In this document: one piece after another, positions 1 to 10,927 of the stretch
How the letters are laid out: every line of letters begins with the position of its first letter
Numbering within the stretch: position 1 is the stretch's first letter
Source of the DNA: Chondrus crispus
Taxonomy: Eukaryota > Rhodophyta > Florideophyceae > Gigartinales > Gigartinaceae
Assembly: GCF_000350225.1 (NCBI RefSeq)
Contig: NW_005179050.1
Span: 62,001-126,000 of the forward strand
Direction: 5' to 3'
Length of the DNA stretch: 64,000 nt
Notes under the pieces: generated by a model
The model's database searches: none
What the model saw: only the letters and a program-made list of their open reading frames with translations
What the model was told of the DNA's origin: nothing
Position numbers and translations under genes: made by a program

Positions 1-622
1 TAAATATATGTATTTGAGCCTCCTTTCTATATTGCTATCCCCCCAATAGTGCCATAGCTAGAGGTATGTCACGCTATAGCACTATATCGTAGGAGGCACT
101 GTACCACATCTCACCATTCCCCCTCCTCCCATATGGGATCGATATATATCGAACTCGATACTCGCACTCTCAACTATTAACCCACTTGCATTAACCGTAA
201 CCTCAGAGACACTAGTCAACTTGCCAGCTACTCTTCCTGTTATACCAACCTGATTAAAGGAAAGAAAACACACACACACACAACTTCTTAAAGTGAGTAC
301 CCCCATGTCAAATGAGATCCGTGCCCAACTTCAGTCTTGTGCATGGCGCCCCGTTCGTCTAGTTGTCCGCAAGCATGCGTGCTATCAGAAACACCCCCTT
401 TCTACAGTATGCTTTTTAAAAAAACTATAGTGTAGTCATGGCTGTCCTACTGTATACTGTATCGTATAACAGGTATCGCCATTCCGTCTTCAGGCTTGCA
501 CAACACAGACTTTGAATGTCTGTGCTCTAGGCAGGGTTTCAGACGCGGAGCATTCTACGAGTGATGAATCGATTTTGCAAAGTTTCAGAGAGCATTGAAT
601 ACTCTTGTCTTGCGTGTTTTCG
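1..622. other. Intergenic, no gene recognised
   Basis: No convincing coding region or RNA gene is seen. The only simple structure is a short CA microsatellite near 268-281. The minus-strand membrane-protein gene ends at 623, so this stretch is its 3' flank. Confidence 0.5.
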
Positions 623-1561
623 CTACGAATCCTCATATACTGGCAATGAACGCAGAGCTATTAATGAAGGAACCTCGACGTCACCTAGGTAGTCAGCGAG
701 CATCGTCTTCTCCACATCAATTTTGTTGTTCAGCAATCTTGTAAGACCGTTTTCGTCGTTCCCCACATTTTTTGCACCCCGTTTCAACAGGTATATTGCC
801 CATATCGTCACAATCCACACGATTATGATTTCTACCACAAGTGGAACAAGCCAAAACAAGGTCACTACAGTGACGTTTCTCTCTCCAACTGGAACTGTGA
901 CCTTTTTGCGCTCGAAAGCGCCGTATGCCGCTCCGAAAATAGCCCTTTGCAATTCATCCGTGGCAAACCGGAAGATGTGTGTCCATAGCTGTATGTCTTC
1001 TCGACGAGCTTCGACTTTGAGGCAACTACCAGGTTCATTTACGACGCCAGGACGAGCAGAAAGGACCGGACAAAGCCATACGTGGTCTTTTTCGTAAATG
1101 ATAGACTCGCATCGGCCTCGTTCGGGCGGCGGACTGGTTTCATTAAAAAGACCCCAACAATTAACGTCGACTCCGCGACATCGGAAAATAGTGGAATGGC
1201 GCCTTTCAGCTCTGGTGAGAGAACAGCCCACGGCCGATGCTTTCATGTTCGTGTAGGTGAGTTCAATACTCTTGATTTGGACCTCTGAGGTGAGCTCCGG
1301 GAAAAACTGATCATCGACGACAGACCCATACGCTATTTGTTCGTCTGCCACAATGTGCGCGCATCGCATTTTACGCTCTGACGCATTGAACAGCGTGGTT
1401 GTGTTCAACTTTTCAATGCGCCCTGGCTTTCTCACTGTTCGTATCCCAGAGCTCTGAACGACGGTTGTGCGGCCCTCCAGACCAAAGTTGGATGCTGTGA
1501 TTGCGACCAGAATCGCAAAGCGGAGAAATATGAGAATGTACCGAGCACGTGAAGTATTCAT
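623..1561 (-). CDS. Putative single-pass membrane glycoprotein, function unknown
   Basis: I do not recognise the family. From the ATG at 1561 the product is 312 aa and begins with a basic residue pair followed by a hydrophobic stretch (about residues 7-25) that looks like a signal peptide or signal anchor. The central part has at least seven cysteines and four N-glycosylation sequons (NTT, NAS, NET, NVT), as in a disulfide-bonded ectodomain. A long hydrophobic segment near the C-terminus (about residues 232-260, rich in V, I, W) should cross the membrane, followed by a charged cytoplasmic tail of about 50 residues. The frame stays open to an earlier ATG at 1687, adding 42 residues. I prefer 1561 because it puts the hydrophobic segment at the N-terminus. 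The repeated CACGTG array at 1951-2100 lies about 400 bp upstream. Confidence 0.6.
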   Translation of the reverse strand: MNTSRARYILIFLRFAILVAITASNFGLEGRTTVVQSSGIRTVRKPGRIEKLNTTTLFNASERKMRCAHIVADEQIAYGSVVDDQFFPELTSEVQIKSIELTYTNMKASAVGCSLTRAERRHSTIFRCRGVDVNCWGLFNETSPPPERGRCESIIYEKDHVWLCPVLSARPGVVNEPGSCLKVEARREDIQLWTHIFRFATDELQRAIFGAAYGAFERKKVTVPVGERNVTVVTLFWLVPLVVEIIIVWIVTIWAIYLLKRGAKNVGNDENGLTRLLNNKIDVEKTMLADYLGDVEVPSLIALRSLPVYEDS

Positions 1562-1950
1562 AACAAGCCCACCTCCAATCCCAAATGAAGAGTTGAACGC
1601 TTTCAAGCAAAGAGAGCGGCCTTTGTCTAGCTGCAGAAAGTTTAAGGCACGGGCAATGTACGATGTGACGTGCATCATGTAGGACATGATCAGGAGTTCG
1701 CAAATGAAGAAATTCAGGACCCCCGAAATCTAGGAGGAGATAGCAACTTGAAACATGCGGCGGTGGGGCGCGAACAACAGCGCCTATTGCGAGGAGAGAT
1801 TGAGGGAAAGAATAATGCACGGGCGTGGTCACGATTATGGCTTCAAAAGACTCGAGCCATGTGGTAGAGTTGTAGAAGATGCCGAATGAAAGGGGAAATG
1901 TACTGACCTGCTTAGCTGAAGCCGGCCAATCATCATCCGCCAGCTTGTCG

Positions 1951-2100
1951 CCACGTGTAAAACATTGCGTTTTGGTCACCACGTGTAATACATTGCATTT
2001 TGGTCGCCACGTGTAAAACATTGCATTTTGGTCGCCACGTGTAAAACATTGCATATCGATCCACACGTGTAATACATTGCATTTTGGTTCACACGTGTGA
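1951..2100. repeat. 28 bp minisatellite with six CACGTG boxes
   Basis: About 5.3 copies of a 28 bp unit that starts CCACGTGTAA and continues with ACATTGCATTTTGGT. CACGTG (the G-box/E-box core bound by bZIP and bHLH factors) occurs at 1952, 1980, 2008, 2036, 2064 and 2092, exactly 28 bp apart. It lies upstream of the minus-strand membrane-protein gene and next to the foldback element at 2108. Confidence 0.85.
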
Positions 2101-2107
2101 TGTGTTT

Positions 2108-2243
2108 GTCGCGCGACAAGATCTACAAAAGCAGTATGGGTGGCCACCCATGCTAGAATCAACCTCTAAAAAAATAACAAAAATTAATCTAGTTCTAGTA
2201 TGGCTGGCCAGCCGTACAGCTTTCGTAAATCTTGTCGCGCGAC
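2108..2243. mobile_element. Foldback/MITE-like inverted repeat
   Basis: A 136 bp element made of two arms of about 50 bp in inverted orientation around an A/T-rich centre. Both arms carry GTCGCGCGACAAGAT, then AAAGC, then a GGCCA palindrome and CTAGAA, with scattered mismatches. Each terminus is itself palindromic (TTGTCGCGCGACAA). No target duplication was identified. It has the structure of a non-autonomous TIR element or a stable foldback. Confidence 0.6.
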
Positions 2244-2441
2244 GGCCATTACATGTCATACCAAAAAACTTGCCTGCGCATGCAGGCCTGCGCTGTATAC
2301 CCTTCCCTAAAAGCATTATTTGGTAAAAAATGCTATTTTGGTGATTCAGTTCTCGTTGCTGCCTGTGCGGACAATGGGTACAGTTGTTCATCTCTGGACT
2401 CTAGGGAAACGCTCCGGGGCCTAAGCGTTCACCCCGTCTAC

Positions 2442-2722
2442 AGTTTCCCGTAATGTTACCTCCGCACCTCTCCCCGTCTCGCCAAAAAAGAAAATAGCGG
2501 GCACACAACACCGTTAAAGGCCAAACAGTAGTATTTGATCGACGATCAAACACCTTCTCGTCATGTTCACGAGACAGGCCTCCTGTTTCCCGAAATGTTA
2601 CCTCCTCGCTTCTTCCCGTCCCGCCAAAAAAATGGCGGGCACACAGCACCGTTAAAGGCCGAACAGTAGTAATTGATCCACGATCAAACACCTTCTCGTC
2701 GTGCTCCCGAGACTGGCCTCCA
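2442..2722. repeat. Two-copy tandem repeat of about 140 bp
   Basis: Units start near 2442 (GTTTCCCGTAATGTTACC) and near 2584 (GTTTCCCGAAATGTTACC). Both contain a GCGGGCACACA.CACCGTTAAAGGCC block, a CAGTAGTA box, an inverted TTGATC..GATCAA motif and a CCTTCTCGTC stretch. No protein is supported here. Confidence 0.75.
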
Positions 2723-3888
2723 GTTACGCACAATTCACGCCCCCTCAGATGTCGATTGGAAGGCGTCGTCAGGCAGCGCGCGCCAAGCAAGGGACAGACG
2801 GGACGCAAGGGCCAAAGACAAACAGCAGACAGCGGTAAATTTATTGAAGATGGAAAAAAAGGTTGCCGATGTGGTTCGCCTCACAGCCATCAGTCGTGGG
2901 ACAGCAGACTGATTACAAAAATCTCTCAAGACCAAGGACAACGACAAACTGTCCCGCCTTCTTGACCCAGCCAACAACCGTCCCGGAGCCCCCCGTGTCA
3001 TCAAAGCGGACGAGGACAAAATCATTAAGCAGCGAAATAAAAATACTGCCTCCCGGGGATTTGCAATTAACAATTATACATTGCAAGCTATCATGGCTCG
3101 CATTGCTAATGATGGTCGACGCGGTTTTCATACGAAGGACAACATGCCCTCCCGGACGCTGTTCGTACCTGGAGAACCCGAAACAGGGATATCACGTTTC
3201 CAACAGCCGATCCCACAAATCTCCTAATCCTAGTTACTCCCGTACTCCTCTAAATCTCCGAAGCACAGCGAATCCCTAAAGTACAAAAACCATACTACTC
3301 CTTACTCCTGAGTCCCCTGCCGGCCTGTGATCAGTGGCCACTGATCACAGCTCCCATCCTGCAAAATTTGCCACCAAATTTTGCAAAGTTTATACAGTAA
3401 TGACGGTGCACCGGTTGACAAGGAGAGTGGGTGTGTGGTGAGGGAAACGAAAAAGTTAAGGATCAGACTGGCTGCGGGAACTACAGAGGTGTAGGGACAC
3501 GGACTTCGAAAGGCGGAGGGATACCTAACGTGCCACCTTGCAACAAGCCCACAAAGGTAGCAGACTTGAATTTTGTTTGCGATAACGATACAGTTTATAT
3601 GTCGCAACTACGGATGTAGAGGCCGGCGCAGAGCTTATAGTCAGTGCATAAAAGTATGCAGAGCTGTGTGGTAGTACTAAAAACTGTTGAATAAAGACCA
3701 GAGTTCTTGTTCCGCACATATACTTATGCCTGATGTGGCGGATACCCTTCCTTTCGCCCCCACACTTGATAAATTCCACCGTCTGGGAGACTCCTGTGTT
3801 GTACTGCTGAGTTTGATGTGCATATGAGACACATATGGTCGTCGCTTTCGGCGCTGTTCTGCTCGTAGTAGTGCATAACTAATGCATT
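2723..3888. other. Noncoding stretch with palindromes
   Basis: No gene is supported. The region holds the perfect palindrome at 3325-3350 and an adjacent inverted repeat, and it flanks the 3' end of the minus-strand transposase remnant. It may include that transposon's end, but no matching terminal repeat was found. Confidence 0.4.
3325..3385. repeat. 26 bp perfect palindrome plus second inverted repeat
   Basis: 3325-3350 is a perfect palindrome with half-site CTGTGATCAGTGG. Ten bases on, 3360-3370 (TGCAAAATTTG) and 3375-3385 form an 11 bp stem around a CCAC loop. Confidence 0.85.
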
Positions 3889-6800
3889 TCAAACGTAGCA
3901 TCCAAGCTCAACCAGCGCTCTTCTTTCGTTTCGTTGTTTTATCAACACCCCGTATCCATCTTCTTCGGCTTCGCACTCCTTCACTGCGCAATATCGTGTT
4001 GTTTCTTGACTTTCTTTCTCATGAGCGTCCAGAATTCGGACTTGAACTACGGCTAGCACCATCCAGAACCCTCTGTCTTCATCATGCTCAGAATCATTGT
4101 TCTCATGAAGAGTGAATGTGAGGTCAGGATCTGCGGTCGAAACTACAGAAGAATGCAAGGCTTGAATCACGCTCCCATAAGATATAGTGGCCAAAACAGA
4201 TGTCTGGTCTCTCTTTCGCCGGTCTGTTATTTTGCACCACTTGGCAGTTCCATATATCTGTACGGTTACGAAATTTTCATGGTCCGCCCGGCCACTTCTA
4301 AGACGTAGCTTTTGTTTCCATAAATGCTCTAAAAGCCCCCTTGCTTTCAACAGAAATGCAAGGTCAGTTGATTGGAACATTTCCGAATGGTGACCTCCGT
4401 CTGCAATGTTTCCGAGGTTCATAATTACTGACTTGTCTACGCGCCAGTCCTTCCTACTGAGAGACGACGATAAGAGTCCTTTCTGATGTAATGGAAGGTT
4501 CTGCAGAACAGGAGTTGGGAAGCAGTCTTGAAGTTTTTGTAGAAATCTTCCAGCATTCTGAATCCCAGAACTGTCGTAGCCCAAGAGATTTAAAACCGAC
4601 TTCGCTGTCTCAAAGCTCCAGCCGTTCTCACTAGTGTCAATGCCTTCAGTTTCAATTGCCAGACGAGTCTTCCAGTCGTTGGCAAGACGATGTTCCATAG
4701 CCTGTAATTGTGAGTTTTTCATATTGGATTGAGCCACCCCCCTCTTCAATGGCTGTTGAGCGCTCTCAAACAACAACTCTTGTACATGTCTTACACTACC
4801 GAACAGTGGCAATGTATGTGTGCAGAACTCCAACAGTCTGTGACGGTTTGGTTTATCCAAATGAGTGGAGGCAAAGCTGTTTGTGCGACATAGCTTATCT
4901 ACTCGAGATAGGTAACGAAGTGCCATATTACGAATCTCCAGAAGTCTGTTGGTACCTCCTTCTTCATTGTGTGTGTCTAATGACCTCTTACCATCTATCC
5001 TTGAGTCCGGAAAGTACTGCGTTCTGCTCACGAGAGAGGAAAACAGGTCGAGGAGGTCGAGAGCTTCATCGATAGTAGCACAGTTTCCGCTCTCGCTCTC
5101 GCCTGTGATTTCGTTCACGTACCAAGCACTCTTAATCGCCCGTGGTGCTACCAAGAGCAGGCAGTACATAGACGATATCGTCATTGAATGTAGCACATGC
5201 TTGTCATGGTTGATTTGGCTCTCCTGATATATGAGATAGCCATCCTTCAAAGCCATCTTGGCAATTGCCTCGGCATTTTTGCGTACATCTTTTGGTAGCA
5301 GTGTTATATAGAGATTCATGATGTCGCGACCACTCCCGAGGAAAAGATGATCGGGAGCCACAGCGCATGAGCGATACGAATCGAAAACAGAAGGAACAAC
5401 CGGTTTGCTACTGCCGAGTACACGAGGCACACGAGCGCGAACTTGTCGCAGTTTCTCAGAGAGTTGATGAAGTGCCTGCAAACTTGTCTCGAACGTATCT
5501 GCGTCATCCATTCCGAGGGCTTTCAACTCTTCACTGGATAACTAGGATCTCCTCAATGCAGTAGCCCGGTTCTCATCTCTCGCGAAAGATGGATGGTCAG
5601 AATGGATGCAGGTTGTGTAACAATACTTGCTTCCTTGAAATCCAGACTTGTCGTACCTACCATAGCTGCATAAGTGACATGGAACATTGGAGCAGTGCCC
5701 TAGTAGGTCCAAAGTGTGGGACACTGCAGGATAGTCTCCAACGTACCCGACGAAATCGAGAAAAAGAACAACCTTCTCTCCTTTTGCAGTGGTCATCTCA
5801 AATCCCTTTTCTGTCCCCTCAATGATATCATCAATAACTGCCGCCAGTACCTCGTTCGTAAATACCCCTGGAAGAGTTAGCCCGATAGGTCTGATGGCTC
5901 CTGCTCCATTGCGGTTCTCCGGAGCCATACCTATTGGCAGCATGTATACACCACCCATGCGTCCTTTCTTTCCAATGTACGGCGTAAATCCATCAGAGTA
6001 CAGAAACATTCTATACACAACGTACTTTCTCCCATCTTCCAAACGTCCACTGCTTTCTGCATCGACGCGATTACCCTTGTCCATTGGATTATCATCGGCA
6101 AATACTCGTTTCACTACGGTTTTGTCAAACATCCGGTTGTAAACGCCTCTATTCGTGCCAGTGAGATTCGAAACATTTCTTTCAGAAGATACAACCAAGC
6201 TGGTGGCGTAGTCGTCATCACAGTTCTGTCTTCTCCACATCCTATACACGAGGAAGGGTGTTTGCGTTGGTTCTTCCGAATTTTCGGCTTCTGGCTGTCC
6301 TGGGAGTGCAAGTTCGACGACTATGTCACTGGGAAGGAATGCCCAAGATTCTGGTCTCTTCATCTTCCTCTTTTTGGTACGCTTTGAATTGGACTCCGCC
6401 TGCGGTTCTGTCCAGTTTGGCTCATCGTAAACAAAGAAGGAAGATACAACTGCATCAAATCTCATGTTCGTTGAGGACGTTAGTGCAAACTGGGCTTGCA
6501 TCAATCTGCCCTTCACCGCGTCACTTGTTTCGAATGTAATGTTAAGAAGGAGCCCTTTTCGCAGTTTCACTGTCACACCATCTTCGGTTGGAATCCGATA
6601 AACAGATAGACTCCCAGCCCTATCCTTGATTATTGGAGTGTCGTCAATATCCGAGAACCTCGGTATCTCGATTGACGGATCCATATCATGCCGTCTTCGT
6701 TACATCATCTCCCGCAATTTTGCTGTCGAAAAGTCAAGTTTTGCCCAGTTGCCCGGTTTTACAATCATGGTCGGAGCGCTGTCCTGTGAGGTATACTTTC

Positions 6801-7607
6801 CAACGCCAGCCTTCGACCCAGACTTCGACAAATCCACCGTAAACATTTCTACATGACAAGGAACGAAGAGATTGGATTTCGCAAATGGACGAACACGTCT
6901 CTTCAAAGTAGATGTACTTGGCAGTTTGAGAGTGAGCTGCCTTTCATTCGGTCTCCAGTTCTAAAAGTTGGCAAGTGTCTGATACGCAGTCTTGCTGAGA
7001 CGCGTGCTCCCAGTTGCTGTTATCAGTGATGCAATATTTGTCCAGGTCAATCGAATTCCACCAGAAGCGCTTTCGAACATGCTGTCAATCAGCTCCTCAG
7101 ACTCCTCAGCTTCGTAGGCATTGACCTGCTCAACGCTCAATCCAATGTCTAATCCAGAAATTCCTTCGCTTTCTTCACAACGGATCGTGTCATTTCGTTC
7201 GGGGTGAGGACTTGATGGAAGTGCCTCCACACCGTCATGCATGACGCCTTGGTATTCTTGGAGTTCGCTTAAAAGCCCTTCTTTCAAAAGGGAAGCGTAG
7301 GATTCTGACTGACCGTCTAGTAACATGAACCCATCTCCTGGACGTTTAGCTGGCTTTGTTGACAGTTGCCTACATGGCCTTGCTCTTTTTCGATGTCTTT
7401 CAAGCTGAGGTTCAGAAGAAGATGGTGCGTGCCCATCCGAAGTAGTCCCTTGTCATGCAACATCTTTGGAACGCTTTGCATAAGGTCTGCGTTTTTTAAG
7501 AACCCAACGACTCTTGCTTTGACGCCCCATCTGTGACAGTTTCGACCAGGTTTGCAACTGGAAGTGGGCCTGCAGTTAAGTTTGGCATGGACCTCGGCAT
7601 ATAACAA
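3889..7607 (-). pseudogene. Decayed DDE transposase, tnp2/KDZ (Plavaka)-like
   Basis: Four open blocks lie in one frame on the minus strand, separated only by single stops: TAG at 6961-6963, TAA at 6700-6702 and TAG at 5542-5544. A fifth N-terminal block (7317-7607) joins by a frameshift near 7320. The central block carries YSDGFTPY, then LFLDFVGYVGDYPA followed by PCHLCSY. This resembles the acidic residue plus C-x2-C insertion seen in tnp2 and Plavaka/KDZ transposases. The last block has RHVQELLFESAQQPLKRG, like the helix holding the catalytic Glu in those families. The total would be about 1,200 residues. The open blocks begin at non-ATG codons or internal Mets, so they are not separate genes. 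Terminal inverted repeats were not found. The superfamily is a motif-based inference. Confidence 0.6.
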
Positions 7608-7776
7608 GATTTCAGCAAGCTTACTGCTGTACAGCCGAAAGAAGGCCTTTTGTTACATTTGGCGATGCATACGATTGTGCCGTTAATATTAAAGCTTGGT
7701 TCAATGAATAGAAACGGTAAAAAGAATATGCTCCTACTCGCATTTTGATGTGATGCCGCATGGAAAAGCTCAATGA

Positions 7777-7800
7777 ATGGCTGTCGTTAATGACAGCCAT
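7777..7800. repeat. Short hairpin
   Basis: ATGGCTGTC and GACAGCCAT form a perfect 9 bp stem around a GTTAAT loop, upstream of the transposase remnant. It could lie near the transposon end or be incidental. Confidence 0.5.
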
Positions 7801-7975
7801 GCCATACCGAATTCGGTAATTTCAAATTGAGATTTCAGTACCTATATTCTGCTATTGACACATGCCCATGAACAGTTTGCAATATCCAGCTACCGGTTTT
7901 TCTGAGCACTGCATATATATATGTAGAGATATAGTTCCAGGACCAAAACCAACTCTCTGCACGCACCTCGTCCGC

Positions 7976-8350
7976 AGTCTTGACCCACCATGCATCCCCT
8001 TTTCTAACAGTTTCCTTTCTGCGAGTTGCGTGTTTGGTTGAGATATCATCCACAGTAAGTGACGCCACTTCTGCCACAGTCCTGAGCCACCACGCATCTG
8101 TTTCTGTAACAGTTTCCATTTTGCGAGTTGTGTGTTTATTTGAGATCTCATCCATAGTAAGTGACGCCACTTCTGCCACAGTTCTGATCCACCACGCATC
8201 CATTTTTCTAACAGTTTCCTTTCTGCGAGTTGCGTGTTTGGTTGAGATATCATCCACAGTAAGTGACGCCACTTCTGCCACAGTCATGACCCACGGCGCA
8301 TCCTCGTTTCTGACAGTTTGCTTTCTGCGAGTTGCGTGTTCGGTTGAAAT
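7976..8350. repeat. 102 bp tandem repeat, about 3.7 copies (34 codons per unit)
   Basis: The marker AGTAAGTGACGCCACTTC recurs at about 8054, 8156 and 8258, exactly 102 bp apart. Because the unit is 34 codons long, several frames stay open on both strands: a 220-residue minus frame (7835-8497) with repeats containing ATRRKETVRK and DAWW, and a plus frame with repeats containing SDATSATV. Neither resembles a known protein, and openness on both strands argues that the repeat itself keeps the frames open. Expression would have to decide whether either is translated. Confidence 0.75.
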
Positions 8351-9042
8351 CGCATGCGGACACACGAGTGCGCTGCAGACGTTCGGTAAGTGAGCGCTTT
8401 CTCTACGCAATGGCGTTTTGCGATTACCTACAAAGCTGTAACGTAAGTTCGCACATTCTCTAACAAATTGAAATTGTCGAAGAACTGTTCTGACCAAGCC
8501 TCACAGCGTTCCTTATCTCACTGCAGGTCAACCCGCCCGTCGTCTAACTCAAGATCAGGTAAGTCATCAGTACACCCTCCTTGGTCTCTCACAATTCTAA
8601 TCCACCATCATGACGTACTGTGACCGTAACTGACCTCTCTTGTTATGTTTCTTGGCGTTGATTATTGTATTTAACGGATGCGCAATGAACCACTGCTGCG
8701 GTATTTCGGTATTTGGACGGAGTAGATGTAGTGTATGTAGCCGTAAGAATACTCTTTGGTTGCTACAAATAAATGTGATGTGAACGCCGCTGGAACCGCT
8801 ATCGGTTTCATCCTTCGCGATGGGACCGTTTCTGGACCAACGGGGTGACATCACCTTTGCAAGAAAGGTACTGGACTAACATTTCAATGACTGAGAGTAG
8901 GTCGGAGCATTACGTCTAGTGCTGCATTGGAGCTGCGAATGGAGACATATTTTCATTGCCCTGGAGCAGCAAAACATGGTTGTCGGTGGCTGCGCATATG
9001 CAGCGATGATCACCGTCTCATCATTGCATCAATGTAAAAGCA

Positions 9043-9367
9043 TTTGGCTCTGCGGGACCTGCCCGTGTACAGCGCCAGCCAGCCATCTACCGCCGCAGGC
9101 CAGGTAGAGCCGCTGTGCCATAACTATGCCGCTTTTCAGCCAATGGTGTTTGGCACTGCGAGACTTACCCGTGTACAGCGCCAGCCAGTCATCTACCGCC
9201 ACAGGCCAGGCAGAGACACTGTGCCATAACTATGCTGCTTTTCAGCCAATGGCGTTTGGCACTACGAGACTTACTCGTGTGCAGCGCCAGCCAGTCATCT
9301 ACCGCCACAGGTCAGGCAGAGACGCTGTGCCATAACTATTCCGATTTTCAGCCAATGGCGTTATTGG
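9043..9367. repeat. 106 bp tandem repeat, about 3 copies
   Basis: Units start at 9043, 9149 and 9255 (TTTGGCNCTRCGRGAC) and a partial fourth starts at 9357. Each contains AGCGCCAGCCAG, CATCTACCGCC and CTGTGCCATAACTAT. The period is not a multiple of three, so overlapping short ORFs here are not genes. Confidence 0.85.
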
Positions 9368-10927
9368 TAAAAAATGTGCAAAATCGCGACATGAAATCAA
9401 CAAGCGTTGCTACATTTATGACACATTTTTTGCTGGCCCGGACCAAAATATTTGTGCAGATTTTTTATTGCCTGTGATAGACTGATTTGACCTTCCTGTG
9501 GCGAGCCATCGTTTCCCTTCGGCGCGTACCGTCCTGCTAGTTCCTCCCTTTCATATTGGCGACGTCAATCTGTTCTCGGGGCCTTTTTTGATAAAGCTCA
9601 CTATTGTCAGCTTTGGTCAGGCGGGAGGGTTCCGGGATTTCAACAAATAAATATGGGTCATTGCTGTGTTCGAGCTTTCTTTCGAGCTCGTCGACCTCAA
9701 ATGTCAACACAATTTTGAGCTCTACTCGGCAGTCCCATCAATTTCAGGCGACCACGTAGCCCTTCCTCTCCTCCGACGAACTCGTAAGCGTCATGCGCGT
9801 TTTTCTCTTCTTTTCAACGTCACTTGTCACTCCCGTTCTTGAAATAGCGCGGTGAGGTCGTTTCGAGCAGGTCGAACCGCACACTTGGGTCTTTGCAGTG
9901 CCGTTTCTTCTGTGTTCGTCATTGTTAGTCAGGGCTGGCGGTATCCTCTTCTTCACCGACGGGGAATGGTCGCGTGCGAAAGGCCCCTGTCCTTGTCTCA
10001 AGCGAAAACGAACGTGATCGGAAACTGTGTCAATGGATTGTCACACCTAATACCCAGGGGTATGAGAAAAATACTCCGGGCCAGAGAAAGTTGCCTCCGG
10101 GGAGCCTCGGTTTGAGGGTCTATTGTTGCCAGCGACCTGTTTGGTTCTATATCATGTCCCCGTTTGAGCTCGTCAAGGCGTTCCTAAGGATGCCTTTCGT
10201 GCGGCTCTGTTGAACTCTTTTAGCTCGTCGGGTCAGGGTCACTTCCCTCAAATACTTTTTTTCTTTTTCCATTTAGACTCCTCACGGATCGTCGGCTGTC
10301 CTCCAATTCTCCCCCTTCACGAAAGGAACGTTGTTCCGGGGTCTCTGCGTCTTCTGACGGAACGGCACAACAAATTCCTTTTCCTTCTTCTCTTCCTTTT
10401 CTTTTTGTCTGTACGCAGCGCAACCGAGGTCATCGGACATAGCCGATATGATTGTATATCGTACCCAGAGGGTCTGTTACGACTGATGTGAGAGGGTCGG
10501 CGTGCGTTGCGCGTGGAGCTGGGGCAGAGTTGCGCCGTAGACAGTGTTGTGGGGGATCAATGTTTCGACGCTCCCTACTTCTACAGCCATCTATCGCTCG
10601 TGCGCGTCGCGTTCCGGGCTGAGGCGCACGTTCATCCTCCTCGCTCGCCCGTCATGGTATATAAAAATAGTAGTGTCAAGAGATGACGAAAGGTGATCAG
10701 TGGGAGTCTCCTCTTCTCCAGTGGACCTCAAAATTTTCAATCTAGTTTCCGAAGTGGGGCTGGTGCGTCGCAAGTTCATTCGTCTGACGGGAGAAAGTCC
10801 CTCTTCAGTCTGTCACGCGGTTAAAGTATTCACGGGTCGTGTTAACGTGTCTTACGTCGTCGACCCATGTCTTCCCCTTTTTCGATTAACCTCTTCTTCG
10901 TTCTTCCCTAGCCCTTGTAGGCTTTCT
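9368..10927. other. No gene recognised
   Basis: No supported coding region. A TATA-like TATATAAAAAT lies near 10658. TATTGGCGACGTCAATC near 9555 could be an LTR/primer-binding-site junction of a gypsy element (LTR retrotransposon sites often begin TGG), but no partner LTR was found. Confidence 0.3.

Noticed and set aside
1413..2162. 249-codon minus ORF overlapping the membrane-protein gene
   Set aside because: Runs through the 28 bp repeat array and the other frame of the gene, with no domain signature.
5524..5526. Separate gene starting at 5526
   Set aside because: The codon is TTG and the block is in phase with the upstream transposase block across one TAG, so it is one broken gene.
7976..9367. 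CRISPR array
   Set aside because: Units of 102 and 106 bp are contiguous tandem copies without unique spacers, in a eukaryotic setting.
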